From Basidiobolus ranarum (Eukaryota > Basidiobolomycota > Basidiobolomycetes > Basidiobolales): a stretch of DNA of 20,289 nucleotides. The position numbers and the translations under genes were made by a program. The stretch is taken from the NCBI GenBank assembly GCA_040143965.1, contig JASJQH010007107.1, forward strand, positions 1-20,289, read 5' to 3'. Under the pieces are notes generated by a model. That model was not told the origin of the DNA and searched no databases. It saw only the letters and a list, made by a program, of their open reading frames with translations. Of this stretch, positions 1 through 8,162 are shown piece after piece; positions within the stretch are counted from its first letter, which is position 1; every line of letters starts with the position of its first letter.

Positions 1-470
1 ATGGGCTGACACATATTGGATTTGTTCTCTATAATAGTGCCAGATTGTGCTCTATATATCATATGGGTAACCATCTAGGCCAATTGGTTGATTAGTAGTC
101 TAATTTGTGCAATCACCAGAACTGCAATTTTGTCTAATTCCTTTCCTGGTATCAAATTTTGGACACAGTCATGCTAAACCATGAGTACTGGGCCCTTCAT
201 AGCACCAAAGTCCAAATTCTGTGCTTTGTTTTCATCTAGACTGACTGGATTGATCTAAGTTTGCATCTTCATGTTATCAATGAGATCTGCAGTGAACAAT
301 TTCTCATTTGTGATGTTTTAACATCTCCAAGCAATAACAATCACATAGCCATGGTTCACAAGTCTTTCAGAGCTCCATATTGTGCATATCTACTGAGTTC
401 CTATCATCTAAATACAGGTGATCCATTTGGCAACTTCTTCTACTGCACTCTTGATCCACTGCAAATGGTC
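1..470 (-). mobile_element. Decayed Ty1/copia retrotransposon fragment
   Basis: Reading the minus strand from about 460 downward, three copia-like landmarks appear in the expected order, separated by stops and frameshifts. A degenerate protease active-site block reads VDQECSRR (about 460-437; the family has DSGCSRH). A gag-pre-integrase block reads LGDVKTSQMRNCSLQISLIT (about 330-270; the family has L.DV...P.M..NL.S.S.LT). Near the left edge a segment reads RTNPICVS, like the copia integrase start after HSD.CGP. The spacing is shorter than in intact elements, so deletions are likely. No LTR, target-site duplication or intact frame is seen. The call rests on motif order rather than any single match. 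Confidence 0.4.
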
Positions 471-1886
471 CTAGATCATCATGGGGATTAACATTGGTTG
501 TCTGGCTTCAATAATAGCACTAGAGATAGTACTCAATCATATAGCCACTTTACTCAAAGTTACTGTTCCAAAACTAAGCATTTTTGATCAAACTTAAACT
601 GGTAGTTCTCCCACTTAACTCAATTTCCAGTGGTCTATTGATCTTGTATTTTCACCAGCTGAAATTATATATTCTGATATTCAAAAAGTGCAGAATTCAT
701 CCAAACATTATACAGGATGATACCCCTACTTCTGGACACCATATAGTTCCATTTTGATATAATATTTTTCAAATTTGATATAAATACTTGAATGACTTTA
801 CAGGTACCTTTGACTCAAAGTCTTCATATACCAAAAAATATATCTTGTGAAAGAAGCTGTATTCCCTTGCACAAAATCTTTCTCTTACTTGCTATCCCTT
901 TCTTCTCCATATGCAATTTCCCCAATCCTTCATTCCTTTCCATTCTTTGGAAACTTTATTATGGCAATTGTGAAGTTTTAAATATTTTTTGAGTAATAAA
1001 GTTTCTTTACTGAACAAAAATTACATCCAGAGACAGTAGACATCTTCCAAAGCTGCAAAAACAGAGCTCATAACCTGTTGGGAGCTAAGTACAAAATTAA
1101 TTTCTCCCAAATTCTGATATCTGATTTAACTATATATGAGATATTAGGTGTATATTTCAACAGTACTAAGCTATTTATTTGACTATATCTATGTTTGGGC
1201 TATATTAATTTCAACTTAACTCTTCTTCATATTTCAGATAGGTGATTCTTTATTACTTTAAAGTTAATGTACCAATAAGAAATCGTGTTCACATTACAAT
1301 TCACTAGGGAATTCAAAAATTGAATTCTTGGTCAGAATCTTTGCAAATCTCCCACACTTAGGCTATATGGCTCAAGTCAACCATCAAGATTTATCCATGG
1401 CATCAACACGGAAAATTTATCTAACCATAACTTTGGTTATAAAAGTTGCGTATGTGGAAACATCACTGAGTAGTGTTTTCATATACTTCAATACAGGCGC
1501 AGAGATTCGCTTTACATTAATCTGACCATTGAAGGCTCAAGAAATCATTTCACTTCGTGGGAAGACTTACACCATTACTTTAATTGAGGACAATACACAG
1601 AACATATTCCAATCGGAGTCAATTGCATAATTCCACTCAATAACATTCAATTTTTTCTATCGAAATGTATGTAAATTGGGTGTATTTGCAAATGCATATT
1701 AAGCTATAGCCATCGTTAGCCTTAACTGATATTATAGCGATATTATGGCAGTGTTAATTATGTCTTATTGTTTGGAATTCTAAGGATTTTACTAAAACCT
1801 GACAAAATCCCTGCTAAGAATAAGCAATCAATGTAGAGGATGCCAAGGGTGCTGTTTAAAGAGCAACAGATAGTCTATATACAGTG

Positions 1887-1892
1887 TTTATT
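1887..1892 (-). terminator. Poly(A) signal of the GMC gene
   Basis: An AATAAA hexamer on the minus strand, about 53 nt beyond the stop codon of the GMC oxidoreductase gene. The distance matches the other genes of the window. Confidence 0.5.
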
Positions 1893-1944
1893 TAAAGTCA
1901 TATACCACGAGCCAAATATCATCAAATTCTGATGAGCTCTTGAA

Positions 1945-3495
1945 CTATCCCCTGTAAGATCCGCCTTGAATATCATGAGTGATCTTCTCGGCAACGGCAA
2001 TTGTTGTCGGATTTATTGCCGCTGAAACAACGTCAGGATGACAGGATGCATCTGCGATACGCAATCCTTGTATGCCAAACACACGACCATGACTATCGAC
2101 AACGGCACGTGCATCACCGACACGTCCCATGGGCGCAGTGGAAGTTATGTGATGGTAGCTCATTGCTTCGTCACTGATCCACTTTGATAGAGTTTCTGTG
2201 TCCATCATATCTGGAGGTGGATAGACTCGGCCAAGAGAGGCATCGACCATTGGCCCACTCTGCATTATCTTACTAGTTAAAGAAATAGCATCTATAATTT
2301 TTAGGATATCTCTTTTGTCTCCAAAGAGGTTTGCATCAATCAAAGGGGCTTGTTCTGCATCTTTGCTAATCAGTTTGAGGCTACCGCGAGCCTCTGGTCG
2401 GACACAGGCGAGTAGGAAAGCTAAACCAGAGCCATCGGGAAAGAGTTTTGGATCGGCTAAGCCTGTAGGTACGATATGAAGATCTTGTTCTCCCGTCTTG
2501 GCAGTAGTGGATGCTGTCCAGAGGTAGGGAGTCAAGAGCGGCATACCATCTTCAATTTTAAGAGAGTCCGACTTTATAGAGAATATATTGTATATGCAAC
2601 CGTGATCTTGCAAGTTTTTCCCTACAGGGAGATTAGCAATTACCGAAATAGAAAGCTTTTCCAGATCTTCTTTCGGTCCAATACCAGAGCGAATCAAAAT
2701 AGAACCAGTTCCAATTGCACCAGCTGTCAAGATCACCTCTTTGAGGGTGGTAAACTCGACACCTTCAGTGGTGATTATACCAGTAGCAGTTGTTCCTTCA
2801 AATATAATCTTGTCCACTGTGGTCTCAGAGATAATTGTGAGATTCGGTCTATCTCGTACACCGTTATTGAGGTAAGTAATACCAGTATGCAACCGTTTGT
2901 TATCTTTAATATTGAAAGGAAATGCGCCAACTCCTAAAGTGAACTTTCCATTGAAATCTTGCACTTCGGGGTGTCCAGCAGCCGCCATAGCTTTCCAGGA
3001 AGAAGTATGCAGGGATGAGATATCCTCAGGGCTATAGCGGTGAACATGCGTTGGCCCTCCAACACCATGATAACCTATGCTCCCTTCAACCTGAATATCA
3101 TCATCTTCAGATTTCTTAAAATAAGGTAAAACATCTTCAAATGACCATCCCTCCAGTCCGTATTCTTCTGTCCATCGTTTAAAATCCGTAGGAAGTGCTC
3201 GTACCCATACACAAGCATTTATAGCTGACCCACCGCCTAAAATTTTAGTTCGAATTGCTTCCTTAGGTTGCCCAGCTCGATTTTTTTCGGGAATACCCCA
3301 CCAAATATCAGGTGTACCGTAGACAAAGCTGCTGCTCGCTACTTCCTTTGGATACTGATCTACTGGGAAAGCTTTTCCTCCTTCAATAAGAAGAACGGTG
3401 ACATTCGGATTCTCAGAGAGGCGGCTTGCAACTACGGCACCCGCGGAGCCTCCTCCAACGACGATAAAGTCATATTGGTGGTTTCCAGGAGACAT
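1945..3495 (-). CDS. GMC-family FAD-dependent oxidoreductase, intronless
   Basis: A 516-residue glucose-methanol-choline oxidoreductase, a flavoenzyme family that oxidises alcohol groups; the substrate cannot be predicted. The N-terminal Rossmann FAD loop is GGGSAG (residues 14-19). GMC signature 1 lies around residues 82-108 (core KILGGGSAINACVWVRA), signature 2 around 259-274 (GAIGTGSILIRSGIGP), and VGKNLQDH at 291-298. The catalytic His corresponds to H449 in SYHHITSTAPMG and the second active-site residue to N495 in INPTTIAVAEK. The usual HPxGT block is altered to HITST, so the active site is not typical. No signal peptide or peroxisomal C-terminus is evident. The gene has a single exon, whereas most neighbours are spliced, and is shorter than the roughly 600-residue secreted fungal members, closer to bacterial-type GMC enzymes. 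The start is the first ATG, at 3495. Family assignment is secure; transfer from bacteria is only an inference. Confidence 0.93.
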   Translation of the reverse strand: MSPGNHQYDFIVVGGGSAGAVVASRLSENPNVTVLLIEGGKAFPVDQYPKEVASSSFVYGTPDIWWGIPEKNRAGQPKEAIRTKILGGGSAINACVWVRALPTDFKRWTEEYGLEGWSFEDVLPYFKKSEDDDIQVEGSIGYHGVGGPTHVHRYSPEDISSLHTSSWKAMAAAGHPEVQDFNGKFTLGVGAFPFNIKDNKRLHTGITYLNNGVRDRPNLTIISETTVDKIIFEGTTATGIITTEGVEFTTLKEVILTAGAIGTGSILIRSGIGPKEDLEKLSISVIANLPVGKNLQDHGCIYNIFSIKSDSLKIEDGMPLLTPYLWTASTTAKTGEQDLHIVPTGLADPKLFPDGSGLAFLLACVRPEARGSLKLISKDAEQAPLIDANLFGDKRDILKIIDAISLTSKIMQSGPMVDASLGRVYPPPDMMDTETLSKWISDEAMSYHHITSTAPMGRVGDARAVVDSHGRVFGIQGLRIADASCHPDVVSAAINPTTIAVAEKITHDIQGGSYRG

Positions 3496-3540
3496 GGACG
3501 TAATTACTCAAAATGTTTAGGATGAAGGGAATGAGAGTCG

Positions 3541-3550
3541 AATATATAAG
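3541..3550 (-). promoter_or_regulatory. TATA-like element of the GMC gene
   Basis: CTTATATATT on the minus strand, about 46-55 nt upstream of the GMC start codon. Position and sequence suit a TATA box; no transcript start is known. Confidence 0.35.
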
Positions 3551-3838
3551 AATGCTTTTGTCAGTATTTGGAAACCGAAAGTAGTGTGATTATTGATTAG
3601 TGATGAATCTATAATTTTAAAATGTTCCACAATTCCTTGCTCATTTCATGTTATGGCTTGGTATGGACTGCTATAGGCTTGATTAGTATCTTCTGTCAAA
3701 CTTTAATATTTATTCACATCATTTAATTTATACTAAACAACTGGTTACGTTTTGTTGGTAGGCGTTACCAGGCTTTGTCCTGTTACGTTGTGGTAAATGA
3801 TTAGCTCTATCCTTAGTATCGATCTCCCCTTTACCTGC

Positions 3839-3852
3839 TATATATATATATA
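3839..3852. repeat. (TA)n microsatellite
   Basis: Seven uninterrupted TA units. It lies about 25-40 nt upstream of a short plus-strand open frame at 3878-4003, so it could act as a TATA element, but it may be only a simple repeat. Confidence 0.8.
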
Positions 3853-4460
3853 CCTCATTTTGATGAAAACCTCCTGAATGCGGACATCGATGGGTTATTC
3901 CTCTACACCAAAGGTAGGCGTCGTTGGGATTTTAAAAAGCCTTACTGCTCCGCTCAATCTCAAACCATTTGTGTTTACTTGGTGGCCAATCAAGAACCAT
4001 TGAGAAAAGGCCAGTCTGAGGATTAAGAAGCGCAATATTATCAACATTCTAGCGGATGTAAAGATCGGGTGGTTATTTACTCTCGGCTTGAACAATAACA
4101 GTAATAATGGGCAAATTATAAGCTACATTTTACCTTAATACACAAATGCCGCCTTACTTCGAAGAAGCTAAACATTAGGGTTTATCAATCCAGAACAACG
4201 TTGTTCAACAACAGATGGCAGATGTGCGCAGATTGCTACTGTATATATACATTTATATATTGCAATTATACACTATTGTGACTTTACAGATAAGTGTTGG
4301 AATGATCTAATGTTATTGGCATTCAGGTATTTTTATCAAGCTGTTGGCTTTGTCACCATCATTTTGTAACAAGCAAGCATCGATAATCAAGTTTGAGAAG
4401 TTGAGATTTGTCATACAACATCTAAGAAGTAGAGTTATTGGAGTTTTACAGGTGTGACTT

Positions 4461-4675
4461 AATAGAGTATTTATCACTTTCTTGATAATATAAATGATAG
4501 AGAAATATCTTTGTGAGCAAAATGGACTTTCTTAAGGCTGATTTGGAGCATAATGAAGTTTCAGGGTTGTCAAACTTGATTCTACTAATAGTTCAATAAA
4601 CCACTCATATCTTACATATATGTTTTAGTTCTGAACTAAGTACTATTTGACTAAACAAAGCTAAATGACTTGGAT
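4461..4675 (+). mobile_element. Decayed Ty1/copia reverse transcriptase fragment
   Basis: On the plus strand 4461-4520 reads like the copia segment before the first catalytic Asp, with one stop. After a one-base shift 4522-4569 reads MDFLKADLEHNEVSGL, matching the copia pattern MDVKTAFL.ADLE.EVYM with four residues missing. At 4631-4675 a third block (LN, stop, VLFD, stop, TKLNDLD) lines up with LNK.LYGLKQ...W, each stop explained by one substitution. The spacing between blocks, about 24 codons, is what intact elements show. This is a dead relic with no intact frame. The bounds mark recognised blocks only; the insertion may reach further, possibly from the palindrome at 4193. Confidence 0.6.
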
Positions 4676-5475
4676 GTGAGATATTAAGTAATATGAAGAT
4701 TTTTATTGGAGTTAGGTTAATAACAGGACTTTTGGCTTAAAAGAGCATCTAATTTACATATGGATCATAGATATACACAAGTGAGTAAATATCAAACAAA
4801 ATTGAAATACTATCAGTTGAAATATAAATTTATTTAAAAATTTCAATATTGTTGATGAAAAACTATATGGTTACAATAGCTTTTAGTTAACCTATGTTGA
4901 GTGGAAGATGGGTTATCAAATTAGATGACTTACAAATTTCATATTCCGCATTGTTCATTAGATCATTCACACATCTTAGATATGTCTAACTACACCTGAG
5001 TGATAATCAACCAATAAATTTTACTATATTTTGATATAAAATGGAATTCAGTTCTAATGAAACTCTCTAAGCTTTGCAGAAGAGCATCCAACTCCTAATA
5101 AAGGTGACGATCTTACTTCCATCAATGCATAGAATCTCTTAGACTCCACAAACAATATAATAATAAAATAACATTTTCCTTGGACAAGTTGATTGATTAT
5201 GGTTTATGCAGGTAAATGAAGAAAATATACTAAACATTCATGAAACCGATATTAGGATTTCTCGTATATTTTGTTAATGCATTGTGAATGCTATCATACA
5301 TTCAGATTTACTGATTTGTTTTGCTTTGTAACATTCACATACGTATAAAGAAAAGAACTTTGTCAATTATCACCACCAATTTCGATGACTGAATAAAAAG
5401 TCCCAACATATTTTAAACTCCAGTGGTATAAAACATAAGGACAAGTATATAAAAATTCTAAATGAAAGTAGATAT

Positions 5476-5481
5476 TTTATT
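5476..5481 (-). terminator. Poly(A) signal of the coatomer zeta gene
   Basis: AATAAA on the minus strand. It lies about 40 nt past the TAA stop of the version with a spliced last intron, but over 100 nt past the read-through TGA stop, which favours the spliced end. Confidence 0.5.
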
Positions 5482-5519
5482 AATTTTCCCAAGAAAACTC
5501 GAATCACTCAGTATCCAAC

Positions 5520-6359
5520 TTAAAGACTAAAAAAGAGGATCAAGTTAGAAAAAAGAATCAAGCAAAATGGATACAAAGGATACTCACTTGAATAGAGAAC
5601 CAGCGAAACGTTCTTTGGCGGTTTGATAGGCTTGAAGTAATGTTTGATCAGTTATAGAACTTTCAAACGAATCTTGTCCACGTTTAGATACTCTAGAGAC
5701 AATATTTTCGGGATCTACTTCAAGAATGATGCTAAATAAAGTGGATAAAATTAGTATTCTCGGAAACATAAGAGTTCTTAGTAGTCTAGTAAATACCCAT
5801 CATCTATAGTTTCATCAAGGGCAAGAGTGACAAGATCGTAATGGTCAAGAACAGTTCTCTTTTCTATCTGCTCTCTGAGAATATTTTATCAATAGTGTAA
5901 AGTTAGTAAGTAATATACCACTAAGAAAATCTCCCTTCTTCTCAAAGTACCTTAAAAGAATGCTAACTGCCTCGTAATACGCGTTCAATACTGAAGATAA
6001 TAAAAGTTCATTCTCTTCGGCAGAACCAACTACATAGAAATATACATCTACAGCACTACGGTAAAGTACTACTTGTCCATCAAATAAGATGATTTCACCT
6101 TTTGAACGAAATATTGAGTTAAATACTTGAAGTTTCTCGGATATAAACTGAATATCTAGGTTTAGTGAAGAAAATAAAAGGGGAACTCACTGTTAGCGCG
6201 GTTGGTCTTTTCAAATAGTGCTTTCTCAAAGGCTTTTTGTTCCTTTAGGGTTTGTAAGGAGGAGGAAGAAGCAGGTTTATAGTATTTGGCTAGGATACGA
6301 TTACCCTCAGAATCTAAGAGAATGACCGCTTTGGTTGTATAAAGTGAAAGGTTGTTCAT
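5520..6359 (-). CDS. COPZ: Coatomer subunit zeta (COPI coat)
   Basis: Small longin-domain subunit of the COPI coatomer, which coats vesicles for Golgi-to-ER and intra-Golgi traffic. Exons by frame and splice sites: 6359-6191, 6098-5951, 5874-5797, 5731-5588, then probably a 7-nt terminal exon 5526-5520. Start MNNLSLYTTKAVILLDSEG mirrors the yeast and human N-termini; EQKAFEKALFEKTNRANSE and VDVYFYVVGSAEENELLL are hallmark blocks, followed by LALDETIDDGIILEVDP. The last intron has a strong donor (GTGAGT), a CTAAC branch site and a pyrimidine-rich acceptor; splicing gives ...SLFNL with stop at 5520, while read-through gives ...SLFK with a TGA at 5584. Either way the protein is about 180 residues, as in other eukaryotes. 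The next gene upstream, RPS8, lies on the same strand. Confidence 0.93.
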
Positions 6360-6780
6360 CTTTGAAGGTGACGGGAAAAGAACTCGAGCTTGGACTGACA
6401 AGAAGGGAAATTATTAGATGGAACTGCCCCAAGTAAACATTCATTCCTAACTAGGTAACTTACCCACCGTAGTAAAATAAGATCTAACAACTTTAGTTTT
6501 CAGTGGTTAACGTTACTTTAATCGATTTATCCGCATGACACGTATCTGCTACTTAGTGCCTCGAATTTCTCGGAAAACTACGTATGTTTGTATGTCAGTT
6601 ACATAGCCAGTATTGTATACATATGAAGACATTTAGTGTACCATTAAAATTGGTATCAATGATACAGTTGCACAAATAAATAGAATAACGTATAAAGATG
6701 TATGTGATATGGCTAAAATGAAATTGCTAGGTGTTTCAATTTTATTAGGAAATTTATGAAGTTCCTTAAAGACAAGTAGT
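6360..6780 (-). promoter_or_regulatory. Coatomer zeta upstream region with possible 5' UTR intron
   Basis: This gap of about 420 nt separates the coatomer zeta start from the RPS8 stop, both on the minus strand, so it holds the RPS8 3' UTR and the coatomer promoter. A likely 5' UTR intron of 69 nt is visible at 6463-6395: donor GTAAGTTAC and acceptor TTGTCAG, leaving a 35-nt leader exon before the ATG at 6359. No TATA box or other motif stands out. Confidence 0.4.
6741..6746 (-). terminator. Poly(A) signal of RPS8
   Basis: AATAAA on the minus strand, 35 nt beyond the RPS8 stop codon. Confidence 0.55.
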
Positions 6781-7486
6781 TTACTTGCGGGCCTTGAGCT
6801 TACGAACGTAAAATTCAAGTTCTTGACCTTCCAAGATATAACCGTCACAACGGCCAGATTGACCAGGGCGGGAAGAGATCTTAGCGTAGATACGACCAGT
6901 GGAGAATTGATCAGCCAAGTGGTGATCGATCTTAGCTTGTTGCTTGCGAGAATCGATCTTGCGTTGAACATGGTTGGAACGCTTGACTTCTTCTTCAACC
7001 TCAGCTTCAGTACCCTTGGACTTCTTACGGCCTAAAGGTTGAGCATAGTGGCTTTCGTACCATTGACGGAAAGGAGTAGCATCAACTTGGATGACGGCTC
7101 CCTTGACAAGAGTGTTGGTACGGACCAATTCGTTGTTGGAGGCGTTGTAAACAACGGCAACGATTCTGGTCTTCTTGGCAATACTCTCAGATCCCCAGGA
7201 GAAGTTACCAGTATCAAGACGAAGAGCACGGAACTTGCGGTTTCCACCACGGACACGGACTTCGTGAATACGCTTAGCACCAAGTTTAGTGTTGGCAGCT
7301 TGACGACCCAACTCGAACTTTCTCTTCTTACGGTAGTGGGCGCGTTTAGCACCAGTGTGCGATCTCTTATGACGAGAGTCTCTGCTGATACCTATGATCG
7401 AATGAGAATATGACGGTTACTATGATGAACATTGGATGGATGCTTGTTGCTTCGTTTAAAGATTAACTTTGTCAATACATACCCAT
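6781..7486 (-). CDS. RPS8: 40S ribosomal protein S8 (eS8)
   Basis: Structural protein of the small ribosomal subunit, 204 residues against about 200 in yeast and 208 in human. Exon 1 is only four bases, ATGG (7486-7483); a 91-nt intron (7482-7392; GTATGT..ATAG) splits the second codon; exon 2 is 7391-6781. The spliced start reads [19 protein letters not shown], the invariant eS8 N-terminus, which fixes the start and the splice sites. Further family blocks are [37 protein letters not shown] and [17 protein letters not shown] near the C-terminus. Codon choice is strongly biased towards C-ending codons, as expected for a highly expressed gene. The promoter side carries an E-box and a palindrome, listed separately. 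Confidence 0.98.
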
Positions 7487-8162
7487 GATTCCTAATGGTT
7501 AGGCGGGAAATGGAAAAGGAAGAATCATGGTGGAAGATGCATCGATATTTATCGATGTCCATGCACGTGACATGACGGACTTGAAAAAAGGAATTTTTTT
7601 TTGTTCAAAAGAAATTCAATTATGGATGAATCAATGGTAAAGTTGATTTTCAGGATAGATTTAAGTTGAATATCGAGATAAATATAAGATTTGACGATGA
7701 TTATATTTGATCGGAAATTCGGAAGGGATTTTTTAATAATCAATTATGTATTATCTCATATTCGCGTTGTATATTTGTTCGCATATTTGGATTAATTTAA
7801 GTGAAACTACAAAAAAAGGAGTGAACGCTCTAAAGAAGTACGTGTGGGAGAGGAAAATGATGGCCGAATCCAGCCAGCGATGGTATTATACATTGGTGGT
7901 TGAGGCGTTGAGATAAAGTAGTAGAGTAATGATTGAGCTAGAGGAACTAGGGACAGGGTGTGATGTTTTTGGCTCGTTCAGCGGAGGATATAGAGTTGGA
8001 CAAAAACCTATTTAAAGGTGGAATGATGTGAATGGATTTCATAGACAGGTAGAAGGTAACAGAATGTCCAAGTTATGGAGCTTCGTTGTGCGAAGGTGAA
8101 ATAGAAATACAAACCTGGTATTCCTTGACCCCGTGTTCATGCACTTTTGTTTCTTGCAGTCT
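7487..8162 (-). other. RPS8 promoter and ZDS 3' region
   Basis: About 675 nt without a gene, between the start of RPS8 and the stop of the Zds-like gene, both on the minus strand. It contains the RPS8 promoter (the part nearest 7487) and the ZDS 3' UTR (the part nearest 8162). No AATAAA is obvious downstream of the ZDS stop. Apart from the CATCGATA inverted repeat and the CACGTG box I see no coding sequence, RNA gene or repeat. Confidence 0.5.
7540..7569. promoter_or_regulatory. RPS8 promoter palindrome and E-box
   Basis: CATCGATA and its reverse complement TATCGATG flank two T residues at 7540-7557, forming an 18-bp inverted repeat. A CACGTG E-box follows at 7564-7569. They lie about 54-83 nt upstream of the RPS8 start codon. 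CACGTG is the core site of Cbf1-type bHLH factors, which in Candida albicans act at ribosomal protein genes. The TATCGATA-like half sites have no assigned factor here. Confidence 0.4.

Larger units (their letters stand above)
1..1944. other. Gene-poor region with decayed transposon DNA
   Basis: No intact gene is visible. The short open frames here (66-76 residues) resemble no family I know and are at the length expected by chance in AT-rich DNA. The first roughly 500 bases carry broken protein similarity to a Ty1/copia polyprotein read on the minus strand, listed separately. From about 560 to 1890 I see only AT-rich sequence without recognisable domains, RNA genes or long repeats. The last bases before 1945 are the 3' untranslated region of the GMC oxidoreductase gene. 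Confidence 0.6.
3496..5519. other. Long gene-poor intergenic region
   Basis: About 2 kb between the promoter side of the GMC gene and the 3' end of the coatomer zeta gene. It holds a (TA)n tract at 3839-3852, a possible 41-codon frame at 3878-4003 of unknown meaning, a 14-bp perfect palindrome GAACAACGTTGTTC at 4193-4206, and a decayed copia reverse-transcriptase fragment at about 4461-4675. From about 4700 to 5460 I see AT-rich sequence with no recognisable coding potential on either strand. Confidence 0.6.

Noticed and set aside
261-491. A 76-codon plus-strand frame near the left edge
   Set aside because: It has no family similarity, and the opposite strand shows better, though broken, copia protein similarity.
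2476-2937. A 153-codon frame antisense to the GMC oxidoreductase
   Set aside because: It lies wholly inside a clear enzyme gene, its product resembles no family and its composition fits a shadow frame.
3731-3785. A CTGGTTACG/CGTTACCAG inverted repeat with a neighbouring stem, like a small structured RNA
   Set aside because: The arms have a mismatch, no gene context supports an RNA, and similar short dyads are expected in a window of this size.
4296-4420. A possible solo LTR bounded by TGTTG and CAACA
   Set aside because: Five-base inverted ends at this spacing can occur by chance, and the flanks show no clean 5-bp target-site duplication.
6360-6401. An N-terminal extension of coatomer zeta
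   Set aside because: No ATG is in frame there. The ATG at 6359 aligns with known zeta N-termini, and the segment looks like a leader exon after a 5' UTR intron.
7032-7413. Several 100-120 codon frames overlapping RPS8 on both strands
   Set aside because: All are alternative frames of the strongly conserved RPS8 exon 2.
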